A stretch of 64,000 nt of DNA from Diatrype stigma. Lineage: Eukaryota; Ascomycota; Sordariomycetes; Xylariales; Diatrypaceae. Position 1 is the first letter of the stretch. Each line of letters begins with the position of its first letter. The stretch covers positions 62,001 to 126,000 of the forward strand of contig JAKJXP020000026.1 in the NCBI GenBank assembly GCA_022225965.2, in the 5' to 3' direction. Below, one piece after another: positions 1 through 10,445 of the stretch. The notes beneath the pieces were generated by a model. The model had not been told where the DNA came from, did no database searches, and saw nothing but the letters and a program-made list of their open reading frames with translations. A program made the position numbers and the translations under genes.

Positions 1-2071
1 GGGCTATGGGAAGAGCCTCAGCCAAGGGGGTCATCTGTGGGCGCTCCGACAACTCATCATCTGTCTCAGATCCTGGGGATAAAGCGCCAGCAGGAGGGGG
101 TGGTGGTGGCGGTCGAGCTGTTATTTATTAGTATATTTATTAGTAGCTAGACCAGATTGTTGGTCTTTAGAGTTGTCTTACATTGTGTAGGAACTGGGGG
201 TGGTGCAGGGCGGCTTCCTGGAATAGGGGGTACTCCACCACTGGTTGGCGATAAAGCTGCTGTGGTATTAGTGATTGAAACTTCACGAGTAGCTAAGCGT
301 CAATATGACGAAACCTACGTTCTGCTACTTGCTCTGGTACTTCGCTTTTGGGGCTAGTCGCAGTAGCAACCGGAGTGGCAGTTTCTTCAGTTGCCTCGGT
401 CTGTTCAGTGTCCGGCTCCTCTTCCTTCGCCTTCTGTTTGCCTAAACCAGGCAGGGCCATCATGGTCGGGATCGGTGGAGCACCTCTGGGCGACGAGGGC
501 TCAGTCATCTCGCTGGACCTACGCTCAGGGGTTGGTGGCTTCTTCTTCTTGGGTGGCATGGGAGGAGCTCCCATAGCCATGCCGGGTGGTCCAAACATGC
601 CGTGAAATCCCATGCCACCACTCATCTTGGCCATTCTAGCACGTAGCTCCTCTCTCCGTCTAGCTTCTGGATCTTCCTCATCCTCTTCTTCTCCCTCTTC
701 TCCAGCATCTTCCTCGGCTGGCTTCGTAGTGGCGGGTTCCGGAGCATGCACAGTAGGCTTTGCTTGAGCATCGCTATCCTCCTTCTCGGTAAGATCCTCT
801 GGTCCCTCAGTTGTATCTCCAGCCCCGGACATGTCCGCTTCGTTCCCATCTTTCTCGATGGGGCCCTTTGTAGATTTGCGCCGTGTTGGCATCGGCGGCG
901 GCTGTCTTGGTGGGCTAGCCTCATCCAAGGAGCTCCTGCCAACATCTAGTGACTTCTTACTAGCGAGCTCAGCAGTATCCTTGCGCTCCAAAGGTGGAGG
1001 GTGGGCTTCCGCCTCGTCTGCCACGGGTGGCTGGTCCTGGGTTGATTCACTTTCGGTACGTTTTGGTGGAGGACGCTTGGGCTTCTTCTTGGCAGCTTCG
1101 GCATGACGTTGAGCTTGTTCAGCTTGCTGCCTTTGAAGTAAAGCGATTCGCTCTTTCAAGCTCGTAGGCTTTGGCTGGTCTTCACCCTCACCCTCAGTAC
1201 TGGCTACAGGGGCTAGGCCAGCCTTTTCTGCGTTGTCTTGGTTCTCCAGCTGCCGTTCCTTGACCTCCGGGTCTTCCTCGCGCCGATACACCTTTGCAGC
1301 AGGAGCCTGCTGGGCTGGGGGTATGTAGGCGTTCCTGCTGGGAGGTGGAGCAACAAATGGCTTCTTGACAAACCCGGATGGACCAGAGCTGAGCCCACCA
1401 GGTTTGAAGGGTGCAACAGGCGGGGCAGCCGGCTTGTTGAACGCTGCAATGCGATCTTTGAAGGCATTGCTCTTTCCTGCGATCGGAGGAGGTTTCTTGG
1501 TTTGTGTTGGCTCTTTGGGAGACGCCTGGGCAGAAGAGGCACTTGGAGCAGCTGGTGCGCTTGAGGCACTTGGGGACTCAGTGGCTGGAGCCGCAGCAGG
1601 GGTAGGCGGGGTGGGAGCAGAAACGGGCTCGGGCTGGGGAGGTAGAGACGCAGGGACTGCCGGAGCTGGGGGCGAATGCGGTTCGGCGGCGGGTGGTGTA
1701 GGCGGCGACGTGATAGCTGGCTCCTGATGAGATTCTTCCGATTTCTGCTCGGGACGCGGCCCCTCCGGCTCGGATGGTGCAGGCCCAGTAGGGGCTGGAG
1801 TAGGAGGAGCTGCATCAGGGGCAGGGACAGCTTCTGGATCCCTCTTGCGAATTCTCGTCGGACGTGGCGGCGCGGTAGGTTCGTACTTCTCGACGAAGTT
1901 GCGGGGGAAGATGCCCTCTAGCTTTGCACCCGAGTCATCGATATATTCGCCCACGTACCAGTCAGCATCCTCTTCATCGATGACTGTTATGATCTGGCCA
2001 GGCTGGAAGGGCAAGTCGTCCTCATGGCTCGAGGTATACTCATAGAGAGCCTTGACCTTGAAGGGCCCCAT
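1..2071 (-). CDS. BBC1: BBC1/MTI1-like SH3-domain protein, 3' end beyond window
   Basis: Cortical actin-patch regulator family (yeast Bbc1/Mti1), which binds type I myosin tails and restrains Las17/Arp2/3 actin assembly in endocytosis. The start at 2071 opens directly into an N-terminal SH3 domain (about residues 3-66, with ALYEY, the acidic DDLPFQPGQ stretch, DADWYVGEY and GIFPRNFVE). A long Pro/Ala/Ser-rich linker follows, then a charged helical stretch near residues 300-345 (LKERIALLQRQQAEQAQ) and further polyproline patches. Exons read on the minus strand: 2071-319, 259-182 and 117 to the window edge. The first intron (318-260, 59 bp) starts GTAGGT and ends CTAATACCACAG. The second (181-118, 64 bp) starts GTAAGA and has TACTAAT before AACAG. 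The frame is kept through both and continues with PPPPPP and an acidic SETDDE patch. The C-terminal domain lies outside the window. The symbol rests on the N-terminal SH3 plus architecture. Confidence 0.82.
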
Positions 2072-3599
2072 CTTGGTGCCTCAGCGTCGGCGTGGTCGGC
2101 GTGGTCGTAAGCTGTCGCCGCTGTCTCAAGCCCGAGGAGCTGACGTATGTTGTATTGAACCGGCAGTGGCGGGGTAGTATTGTATTCGATATGGAAATGC
2201 AAACAACGAAACACACTGATTAAGACAAGCTGCTGATGATGAGGTGAACTATTTACTGCTGCTTAGATGTGATACTGAGGCTTCGAAGCTCGGGAATGGC
2301 GTAAAACAACCCCCAGGGTCAGGCAGGCCGGAACAATGGGGGACTTGGGTTTATCGCCAATCTCAAACCAAGGAAGGGGTGACTCGGCCAATGCTACCTA
2401 GTGCCAGGTAACGGTGGTAGTGAGTTGATGAGGCTGAGCATTGGAGAGCAGCCTGTAAGAGCTGGAGCTGGAACAGGTCGACGTCAACGCTTCGATGTTG
2501 TGTGTGCGAATACAGTGTTGGTGCACAGTGCAGCACCGGTTGGAGGGTTATTACGCGTTAACAGGGTGTCAGAGTGTCAGTGTCAGAGTGCCAGGAGTGC
2601 CAGAGTATGTATGTACTTTGTTGGGTGGCAGGCTGTTTGCAGGTCAGCGACAGACACTCTGCAGCAGGCAGTCTTTGCCGGAGGACTCGGTATTGTATTC
2701 AGTAGGTATTGCACCTTCTACGAACCTAGTCGACGAGACAGACTAGTGAGCTCCAGGCAGCAAGATTTCTCATGTACGTTCACACATACCCTGGGAAGAG
2801 AGTCCGATAGTTTCCAGTGGTTTGCGACGGACTGCGACTGACGGCTTAAGTAGGTACGGTATGTAGTTAGGCCTAGTTGATCAAAGGAGCGGGATAATAC
2901 CTACAGTGCACAGTGTATGTATGCAACAGAACGAACGAACCCTAAGTTGGGTTAAGTACCTGGTGGTTTCAAGATTACCTCAGTTGGGGATTGCCTGGAT
3001 TGCTATATTACGAAGTACTAACTATGAGTCTCATTACCATGTTGTAACCACCTGGGCAAGAGTACGGATGAACCTATAATTCCCGACTTTAATTAACCAG
3101 ATGAACAGATCCCACGAACCCCGGCCTTGCTACAATAGTCATCAGTCAATCATTAACTCAATGAATCAACAGGATCACCTGCGTGCTGGGCAGTTGATTC
3201 AACAAGATTGAAAGGGGGCGTGGATGAGTGGAATTCCGTCGCAACCGGGGGGGTGCGTTAATGCGAATGCAGCCAATGGAGACCCTGCCCACCTACGTAA
3301 GTGTGGCTTTAGCTGTGAAAGGGATTCGGGTGTGGCGGGACAACCGGCTGGTCCGTGATGCCCTTACCTACATACCTAGATGCATACATACATGCCTATC
3401 CACATAACTACGAGGTACAGTGCCGTCATCCTTGCCATCTTTCTAGCTATCCTAGGCAGCCGAGCTTAAGTAATCACATTCTCTGCCATTGAAGCAATCA
3501 CCATCATATCATAGGTATCTTCAGTCGCAACTCCTATCCTTAATTACGGCCGACCAAGCAGCAAGCAGGTGACTGCCGAGCAAGATACACACACACACC
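2072..3599. other. intergenic, divergent promoter region
   Basis: Shared upstream region of the BBC1-like gene (minus) and the RTR1-like gene (plus). It is rich in TACCTA/GTAGGT words. Open frames here (for example 2401-2841) have no recognisable protein content. A short CA run (ACACACACACAC) sits just before the ATG at 3600. Confidence 0.6.
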
Positions 3600-4772
3600 A
3601 TGGCCTCCGAGACCACGAAAGCTCCCCCGAAAGGGATCCTGAAGAAGCCTGCTACCAGCAGCAGTGACAGCGCAAACGCAGACGGCAGTGCTGTCGCAAG
3701 CGCACTTCCCCAGAGAAAACGGCAGGCCAAGACGCCCGACCCCCGCGACGTCGCCATCCAGCACGCCAAGATCATCCACGACCGGCGGCTTCTCGAGGAG
3801 ACCATCACCGACTCGATCATCCTGCTCGCGAAGCTGCCCAACACACTACCACCACCGCCCGATCCTTCCTCCCCCTCCACAACAACACCCGCCGACGTCT
3901 TCAAGTCGCACGTGCGCCTCTTCCAGCCCTCGGACTACGACGACCTGATCGAGGAGCGGAACGCGCTGGGCCTGTGCGGGTACGCGCTGTGCCCGCGGCC
4001 GCGGCAGCAGCTGCGGGGCGGCGCCGGCCCCTACAAGATCCTGAACTGGGGCCGGGCCGACTTCGCCATCGCGCCGCGGGCCGAGGTCGAGCGGTGGTGC
4101 TCGTTCCGCCCCGCTGCCTCTTCGTCGTCGTGCGCGCGCCGAGCCATGTATGTGAAAGTGCAGCTGACTGAAACGGCGGCCGTCGAGCGGGCCGGCATCG
4201 ACAGCATCCGGATCGAGCTGCTGGAGGAGGTGGAGGAGGAACAGCGGCAGCGGCAGCAGCTGCGGGAACGAGAACGAGAAAAAGAGGAAAATGAGAAGGG
4301 GGGTGAGAAGGAGAACAAACAGGAAGGGACAGAAAAAGAAATGCAGCAACAGCATGAATCAGGTGGGGATGCGGATGCGGATTCGGATACGGCGAGACAA
4401 GCCGCCCGGGACCTGGAGAACCTGCAACTCGCGGAGGAGACAGAGCGGAAACAGAAGGCGGCTAAGGATGCTCGGGACCTCGCGCTCGAGCGGGGCGACA
4501 CCGACACGAAGAAGGCGGCGAAGCGCCCCGTCGAAGTCACCATCCGGGAGAAGCGGGTCGTCACCATGCCTGTGCAAGAGCCGTCGCTCGCCGCGCCGGG
4601 CAGCAGCGATGGCCACCTCGTTCTCGACGGGTACAAGACCAACAAGTTCAACCCCAAGACGCCGGAGGCCATAAGCAGTCGAAGGACTGCTGCTGCTACT
4701 CCTGCTGATACCACTACGAATGCCCCCGTCAAAGAAGAAGAAGCTCCTGCTGACCACGACGCGCATGAGTAA
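3600..4772 (+). CDS. RTR1: RTR1/RPAP2-family RNA polymerase II CTD phosphatase
   Basis: Single-exon 390-residue protein. The Rtr1/RPAP2 family (DUF408) dephosphorylates the RNA polymerase II C-terminal domain (Ser5, Tyr1) and helps import of the polymerase. The signature is seen at about residues 108-180: SDYDDLIEERNALGLCGYALC, with candidate zinc ligands C126 and C131, then YKILNWG and RWCS with C167 and C178, followed by RRAMYVKVQL. The second ligand pair is spread C-x10-C by an Ala/Ser insertion, where the family usually has C-x3-C/H. I find no GT...AG intron that would remove the insertion. The N-terminus has the GILKKP motif often seen in fungal members. The C-terminal half is a highly charged coiled coil (about 210-300) and a basic tail ending in DGYKTNKFNPK. 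The start has good context (CACCATGGC). Confidence 0.85.
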   Translation: MASETTKAPPKGILKKPATSSSDSANADGSAVASALPQRKRQAKTPDPRDVAIQHAKIIHDRRLLEETITDSIILLAKLPNTLPPPPDPSSPSTTTPADVFKSHVRLFQPSDYDDLIEERNALGLCGYALCPRPRQQLRGGAGPYKILNWGRADFAIAPRAEVERWCSFRPAASSSSCARRAMYVKVQLTETAAVERAGIDSIRIELLEEVEEEQRQRQQLREREREKEENEKGGEKENKQEGTEKEMQQQHESGGDADADSDTARQAARDLENLQLAEETERKQKAAKDARDLALERGDTDTKKAAKRPVEVTIREKRVVTMPVQEPSLAAPGSSDGHLVLDGYKTNKFNPKTPEAISSRRTAAATPADTTTNAPVKEEEAPADHDAHE

Positions 4773-5490
4773 CTCAGCAACGGGAGTTTTTGATATGAGG
4801 CAGGCGGGCTATGAGCGTCAAGAAACTTCATCTTCTTTCATCACTAGACTTTAGAGCCGCATTCTTGGGTGTTTCGGGGAAGAAAAGGAAGTTGCTTAAA
4901 AATTTTTGAGACTAGATACCCTCCTTTTGAGGACAGCATAGCGAGCATACGGCGTAATGAGGTACGATACATGACAATGCTTTCCCCCAATAACAGTTCT
5001 ATCACTTCTTGCACTACGAGATCCTCAGCGTTATCCACGCAAGCCAAAAACAAATCCAATCCTCTACGACACGTGCAAAGAGTCCTCGGGTTTCAGAGGC
5101 CGACATTGGTTGGTACACCGTGGAGAACAACGGTCAACGATTCGCCTAATGTTAGGAGCAACATATCACATCACAAGCGTAGACAAGACGGACGGGGGGG
5201 AAGGGGGAGATTGGCCATCAACCGTCATCTCCGGAGTTCTCCAGAGAATCGGGGACACCTGTGTGGGAAGAAGATCTTTTGTTCTTTTTGCAGAGCTAGA
5301 TCTAGAATGCACTCACTACCGTTCGTCCGTTTTTCATCGTGTAAAACGCCGCCGTAGAAAGCCGTGAAAAGCCGTGCCGTGAGTGACAACTCATACCAAG
5401 TGCCCATGCCCGAAGTCAACCATACATATTCTTCATCATCCGTGTCGACGGAGAGCTTCCCTACATCCGACCTCCTAATCGCCTCTCCAT
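4773..5490. other. intergenic between convergent genes
   Basis: Holds the 3' flanks of the RTR1-like gene and RPS17, which converge here. No coding feature is supported. Confidence 0.6.
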
Positions 5491-6099
5491 CTATCGCTGG
5501 GGGCGGTCGCCGAAGCGGCGGGGTCTCTCGGTGGTCTGCGCCTGGGTGACGGGAACGACGTTGACAGGGACGGAGTCGAACTAGAGGGAGGAGGAAATGT
5601 TAGCTACGAGTGGTCCGGGGCTTGTTATCTATGGGAGGTCTGATAGTGCGACGTACGCCGAGGTGCTTCAGCAGGTCCTTGGTCTCGACATCGATGTCGA
5701 GCTGGCCGCTCTCCGAGTTCTGGGTGAAGTCGAGGGCGGAGACCTCGGGGACGTATTGATCCTTGCGCTCTCTCTCCTCTTCCTGCAGCTTGAAGGAGAT
5801 ACCACGGACGGGACCGCGCTGGATACGCTTGATCAAGTGGGTGGTGTAGCCGGCAATCTGTGGATATCGCGAGGAAAGTTAGCCTCCCCATTTCCATTCC
5901 GCGCCCGTATATACATGGGGCTGGAGCGCAGTGTTTCCTGGCTTCTGCTGACCTTATTTCTAAGACGCTTGGACGAGATGATGGCGATCTCGTCGCAGAC
6001 TCGCTTGTTGGTCTCGAAGTCGAGAGTGAGTCTGGGGTAGTACCGCTCAATGATGACCTTGGCGGACTTCTTGACGGTCTTGGTACGAACGCGACCCAT
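5491..6099 (-). CDS. RPS17: 40S ribosomal protein eS17
   Basis: Cytosolic small-subunit protein eS17, 145 residues from three exons: 6099-5953, 5857-5657 and 5580-5491. Exon 1 encodes [20 protein letters not shown] and ends KRLRNK. Intron 1 (5952-5858, 95 bp, GTCAGC donor) precedes [19 protein letters not shown]. Intron 2 (5656-5581, 76 bp) runs from GTACGT to CTAACATTTCC...CTAG, after KDLLKHLG. The last exon gives [15 protein letters not shown] and the Arg-rich tail [11 protein letters not shown]. The length matches fungal eS17 (about 146). Without removing intron 2 the frame ends in a non-conserved tail at 5600, so the third exon matters for a correct model. High expression is expected from the role. 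Confidence 0.95.
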
Positions 6100-6849
6100 G
6101 TTGGCGGTGTGCTGGCTGTGGGATTGGAGGTGGTTGAGGTTAGTAAGGCTGAATTGAAGTCCGTCAAGGAGGAGGAAATCGTAGGGTCACGGTGGGTTGG
6201 CGTGGTTGTGGAGTTAATCGATCAGAGATCAGAAGTTCCAATTCCGCACAAGCAAAAATTAATTGAGGATGTGCCCGGTTCGGTGGGGGCTTTCGGCAAA
6301 AACGAGGGTAGAGTGGGTCAGACATGTTTGATTGGTCGCTTGATAGGTAAAGTGGGAATGAGATAAGATAGGCTTTCATCCCGATGTCTCTATGAATTGC
6401 AAAGCCAGCAGCTGGTAGTACGACCGGCAGACTCCGTATCACCTGCCAGCCTTCCTGCCTGCCAGCTTCCAGGCTGCCTGCAGAGTAAGGGGGGAGCAAG
6501 GGGGGAGCAAGGAGCGGCATCCATATATACCTACCTACGTATAATTCACGACTGATATCCTTCGTGGTATATCTACCTAGCTGGAAGGTCTGATTCTCAT
6601 TTCACGCCTATTATAAGTCTCAAGATGAGGACCTATGTAACCATAGTGCCTACGAACTTGGCTCCCAGCAACGGCGTCGAGTGCTGAGATATCGATATTA
6701 GCACAGCGTACCTGAATAGAACAGCATCGCGCATGACGTTTCTTCCGGTTTCAACAGGCAACTGCGTATATTGCCATATGTAGGGTACGCTACAAGAAAT
6801 AGTACACATGCACAGGGGATCAGCGTCTCCCCTTCCCCCCTCCCCCCCT
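6100..6849. other. intergenic: RPS17 promoter and MRP51 3' flank
   Basis: Upstream of RPS17 and downstream of MRP51, both on the minus strand. It contains a short imperfect tandem GGGGGGAGCAA near 6488-6510. No gene seen. Confidence 0.55.
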
Positions 6850-8274
6850 TTACAGACCCGGGCTGTCCTCGAATCCGTAGGCCCGCCGGCTGCCCAACTG
6901 TTGTCTCCCGAAGGCCGGGCGGCGGTAGTCGTTCTCTCTGCGGTCCCTCATCGGGTTGAAGGGCGTCGCGGGCCTCTGGGAGTCCTTTATGGCGTCCTCG
7001 TACGCGTTGCCCTTCCCGATCATCTCCCTGTGGACGAGGTCGGCCATGTCGTCGGAGTCGTCCACCCGTATGATCACCTTCCCGTTCGAGTCGACGTGGG
7101 CGTCCACGAGCTCGGTGAGCTTCTTGGAGCCGCCCGGCGTTTCGAGGTCTAGGACCACCAGGTTCCTGTCCCTGACCGCGACCCCCATCCTCACTTTGTT
7201 GAACGTGCTGCCCTGGTCCACCTTGGCGATGAAGCCTCCAACCCCTATCACAGGTATTTGCTGCCCTGTCCCCAGGTGCCGCGGCATCACAACTCTTGCC
7301 TCGACAGGCGTATGCTTCGCCTGGGGTCCATAGAGCGGGTGGTTCTCTTGGAAATGACGAGTTCGTAGATACGACAGGCCAGCCGAAGGGTGTGTGATAG
7401 GCGGCCCGCTGTTGCTATAGGGGCTAGCCCTGCCCATTTTATATAGTTTGTAGAGAAGCAAATTAGCAGGGGACTGGGGAGAATTACTACCGTCACGGCT
7501 CAGCGGGGCGAGATCCAGGAAGGAGCCGACGATCTGGTACAACTCCACGAGGTCGCCTCGTAACCGCCTCATGTATGCGGTGAGTGCCTTGTCGGTAATC
7601 TCGGCAGCTAGCACAGGTTCGGGGGGCTCGACGGCATTTTCGCTCGCCTCCTTGGCCTGCTGCATTGTCATCTCTGATGCAAGCCGTTCCTTCAAGTGGG
7701 CACGGAACTCTGTTCGTTTGCCTCGCACTTGCTTTTCGAGGTATTTCTCGAAGGCGCCATCTGTCATTCCCGCCAGCCAGGGTCCCTTGAACTTCCACCG
7801 TTTGTTCTCAAATTCTCTCTCTTGTCCTTTTGGTATGACCGTCACGTCGCTATCCTCCTCGAAGACTGATCTGTGCCAATCGCCTCTGGCGCTATTGTAC
7901 TCAAATGGTGGAACCGTAATAGGTAGGTGTAACTCTTGGAACTTCTCCAGAGTGATGGTGTGATCTGTGGCAGACTGAAAATCTGTGATATGTTCCATCG
8001 AGTCGACTTGCTTGATGCGTACGGCGCCTATGGTCGTTTTGGTCGTAGTCCTTAAAGGCAGGGGCCTTTTGAAGCCCCAGTCACCGTTCATCCGAGACGA
8101 AGAAGGCGTCGTTACCGAAAGGTGCGTGGGATAGGGGATTGTGGCCGTGGGTGAATGACGTTTCGTTGCGGAGGAATAGTCGCCTGGGGCAGCAGGAATT
8201 GGTGCCGGCATAGAGAACATACGAGATGCTCTCAGGAGCGCGGCACCTGGAGAGACACTCCCAGTGTTCAACAT
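6850..8274 (-). CDS. MRP51: mitochondrial small-subunit ribosomal protein MRP51 (bS1m)
   Basis: Single-exon 474-residue member of the fungal Mrp51 family, a component of the mitochondrial 37S subunit; in yeast it is linked to translation of mitochondrial mRNAs with their own 5' leaders. The N-terminus has the family signature SVSPGAALLRASRMFSMPAP (a likely import region), then GDWGFKRPLP, RIKQVDSMEHITDFQSA and DHTITLEKFQELHLPI (residues about 65-120). The middle has TDKALTAYMRRLRGDL and HPSAGLSYLRT. Then come VEARVVMPRHLG and the C-terminal GGFIAKVDQGSTFN followed by a charged tail. The ATG at 8274 is used because the signature begins a few residues later. It is transcribed divergently from the NECAP-like gene. 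Confidence 0.9.
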   Translation of the reverse strand: MLNTGSVSPGAALLRASRMFSMPAPIPAAPGDYSSATKRHSPTATIPYPTHLSVTTPSSSRMNGDWGFKRPLPLRTTTKTTIGAVRIKQVDSMEHITDFQSATDHTITLEKFQELHLPITVPPFEYNSARGDWHRSVFEEDSDVTVIPKGQEREFENKRWKFKGPWLAGMTDGAFEKYLEKQVRGKRTEFRAHLKERLASEMTMQQAKEASENAVEPPEPVLAAEITDKALTAYMRRLRGDLVELYQIVGSFLDLAPLSRDGSNSPQSPANLLLYKLYKMGRASPYSNSGPPITHPSAGLSYLRTRHFQENHPLYGPQAKHTPVEARVVMPRHLGTGQQIPVIGVGGFIAKVDQGSTFNKVRMGVAVRDRNLVVLDLETPGGSKKLTELVDAHVDSNGKVIIRVDDSDDMADLVHREMIGKGNAYEDAIKDSQRPATPFNPMRDRRENDYRRPAFGRQQLGSRRAYGFEDSPGL

Positions 8275-9263
8275 GTCTGGCGATGTGCGCTCAGCGACGA
8301 GCTCAATGCAATCGCAATTGACCGCGGGGTTGGACTAGACTGGCTTGTCAATCGTCAGTCGTCAGTCGTCAAAGTGAGCAGATGCATGTGTAGCCCGGAG
8401 CTTGGAAATTTGCGACGGGCCTGCGGGCGGGCCTCCACGCCTCCGATCCGGCCCACTTGCACTTCGGTCCAACCTTGAAGCATCCATACCTGCAGCTTCG
8501 TACATACAGCCTGGAGCATACATAGCTGGAGGTATGTAGCTACTGCTCATAGCGGGCCGCCAGCAAGTGGCAGGGCCCTCTGTCTTAAGTGCAGGTGCTT
8601 AGGGGGACCGGTGCATGCCCGGTAGTTACTTAGGTAGTCTAGCTGTCTAGGTAGGTAACTAGCTGGAGTAGGAGCTGGAGGCAGGTAGCCTGCCAGCTCA
8701 CGCGCCTACTATGTACGTACATACATACATACATACTGTAGGTAGTAAGAGGTAAGTACCTACATACAATAGATCAACCCCTCGAAACGGAGGGAACGGA
8801 GGCGGAGCGTGCATCTACTGAGGAGATCTACTGAGGAGGTGGATGACTTGGCAGCTCCTGACTGCCGAGGAGACCTCCAGCTGGTTTGTATATTTGCATT
8901 GCATCCGATATCCAATATTCATATCCGATATCCGTATACATACTCCTTCTTAGTAAAACATCTTCATTGCTGTTGCCTGCCCGAAGCCGGATTGATATAG
9001 CTAGGTGCTACTTAAAGAGTTGATAGTTACTTATATTTATATACCTACCTACTACCTACCTTAAGGTAGCCAAGCACGGGGCTCGGTCCATTCCTGGATA
9101 TCTCGATTCTGGATATCTCGATACCTATCTATCCACCAAACAAGTTAACATCAGCGAAGAGACAGAGCAGAGCGCCTTTTTCGACCTAGCACTGAAACAC
9201 TTTCACTTGAGTACCTACCTAGCTGCTTAGAGAAGTACCCAAGTACATAGAAACACCGCGAGA
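8275..9263. other. divergent promoter region MRP51 / NECAP-like
   Basis: About 1 kb between two divergent start codons. It has many CTAGGTAGGTA-type words (8625-8760, 9045-9065) and a short TACA tandem near 8710-8735. No open frame of interest. Confidence 0.55.
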
Positions 9264-10112
9264 ATGGAGACCATCGACCCAGCGACAGGCCGCTCTCTGG
9301 GCTCCGATGCCATCCAGCGGGTGCTCTTCGTCGCCGGCACCGTGCACGTGTACAACATCCCGCCCATGACGCCGGGCAAGGGCCACGTGGCCGCGTCGTG
9401 GACCGCCGGCGGCGACCGGAACCACATCTTCACGGCGCGCCTGCGGGTGATCGAGACGTCGCTCGCCGTGCCCGGGGAGGGCGGCGGCGGGGAGGAGGAG
9501 CAGGTGAAGACGGACGTGGTGCTGGAGGACGCGGGCACCGGCCAGCTCTTCGCCGCCGCCCCCTACACCGCCCAGGCCGTCGTCGAGCCCGTCTCCGACA
9601 GCTCGCGCTTCTTCGCCCTGCGGGTCCAGGACGAGGCCGGCCGCAAGGCCAGCCTCGGCGTCGGCTTCGAGGAGCGCAGCGAGGCCTTCGACTTCAGCGT
9701 CGCCCTGCAGGAGGCCCAGAAGTCGCTGGCGTGGGGTGGTGGTGGCGGTGCTGGTGGCCCGCCCGGCAACAGCAGCAGCAGCAAGAACAAGCCGGCGGCC
9801 GTGCAGAGGGCGAACAGCGCCGAGAAGCGCGACCTCAGCCTGAAGGAGGGCGAGACCATCACGGTCAACCTGCCGCCGCGGTTCGGCAGGCGGAAGACGG
9901 ACGCGACGCAGCCGCAGCAGCAGCAGCAGCAACCTTCTCCCAATGCCGAGCTTGCGGCCTTCTCCATTCCCCCGCCGCCCCCATCGGCCGGCCACCGGAA
10001 CTCTCTCATACTTTCCTCGCCTCCGTCCACGCTGAGCAACAAAAGGGGGTCGAAGCAGCCATCTGCGGCGGAGCTCGGTTTCGACGATGGCAAATTTGGG
10101 GAGTTCGCGTAA
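9264..10112 (+). CDS. NECAP-like adaptin-ear-binding coat-associated protein
   Basis: Single-exon 282-residue protein with the NECAP PH-like domain (DUF1681) at about residues 13-165. Visible signature parts are IQRVLFVAGTVHVYNIPP, ASWTAGGDRNHIFTARLRV, LEDAGTGQLFAAAPY, SDSSRFFALRV and the ending GVGFEERSEAFDFSVALQE. NECAP proteins bind AP-2 and clathrin accessory proteins during endocytosis. After the domain come a Gly-rich loop, KEGETITVNLPPRF, a poly-Gln run (residues about 218-226) and the C-terminus DDGKFGEFA, which resembles the short adaptor-ear-binding motifs of the family. The coding DNA is clearly more GC-rich than the surrounding intergenic DNA. The start is in good context and the domain begins about 12 residues after it. 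Confidence 0.9.
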   Translation: METIDPATGRSLGSDAIQRVLFVAGTVHVYNIPPMTPGKGHVAASWTAGGDRNHIFTARLRVIETSLAVPGEGGGGEEEQVKTDVVLEDAGTGQLFAAAPYTAQAVVEPVSDSSRFFALRVQDEAGRKASLGVGFEERSEAFDFSVALQEAQKSLAWGGGGGAGGPPGNSSSSKNKPAAVQRANSAEKRDLSLKEGETITVNLPPRFGRRKTDATQPQQQQQQPSPNAELAAFSIPPPPPSAGHRNSLILSSPPSTLSNKRGSKQPSAAELGFDDGKFGEFA

Positions 10113-10445
10113 GGGAGACAGACAGGCACTGAACACACGCGTCCATCGAGGAGGTAGACTACTTCTACACAAATATGACCAATGATCATTCCTGTCCCAG
10201 TTCCTCCGTCCCACCTGGATCTAGATACCTTATCTCTCTTCTGTCACGCTTTAGATACACCACCACTGGACTAAGACTAGTTGAACCCATCCCACCATTA
10301 TCAATGGCAGGAATCGACCAGTATGAATACGACATTTTCACTAGAGGCAACCGTGGTTAAGATGTTTGCGAGCCCCGCTCCACCCCACCCCATCCCATCT
10401 CATCCCATCCCGCCCCGTCTCATGCCTCGTATATGGGCATCATAG
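10113..10445. other. intergenic between convergent genes
   Basis: Short convergent 3' region with a CCCATC/CCCAC-type tandem near 10380-10420. No gene seen. Confidence 0.5.

Noticed and set aside
5600..5656. Alternative C-terminus of eS17 (GVRRTIRPP...)
   Set aside because: This is intron sequence; the third exon restores the conserved [13 protein letters not shown] tail.
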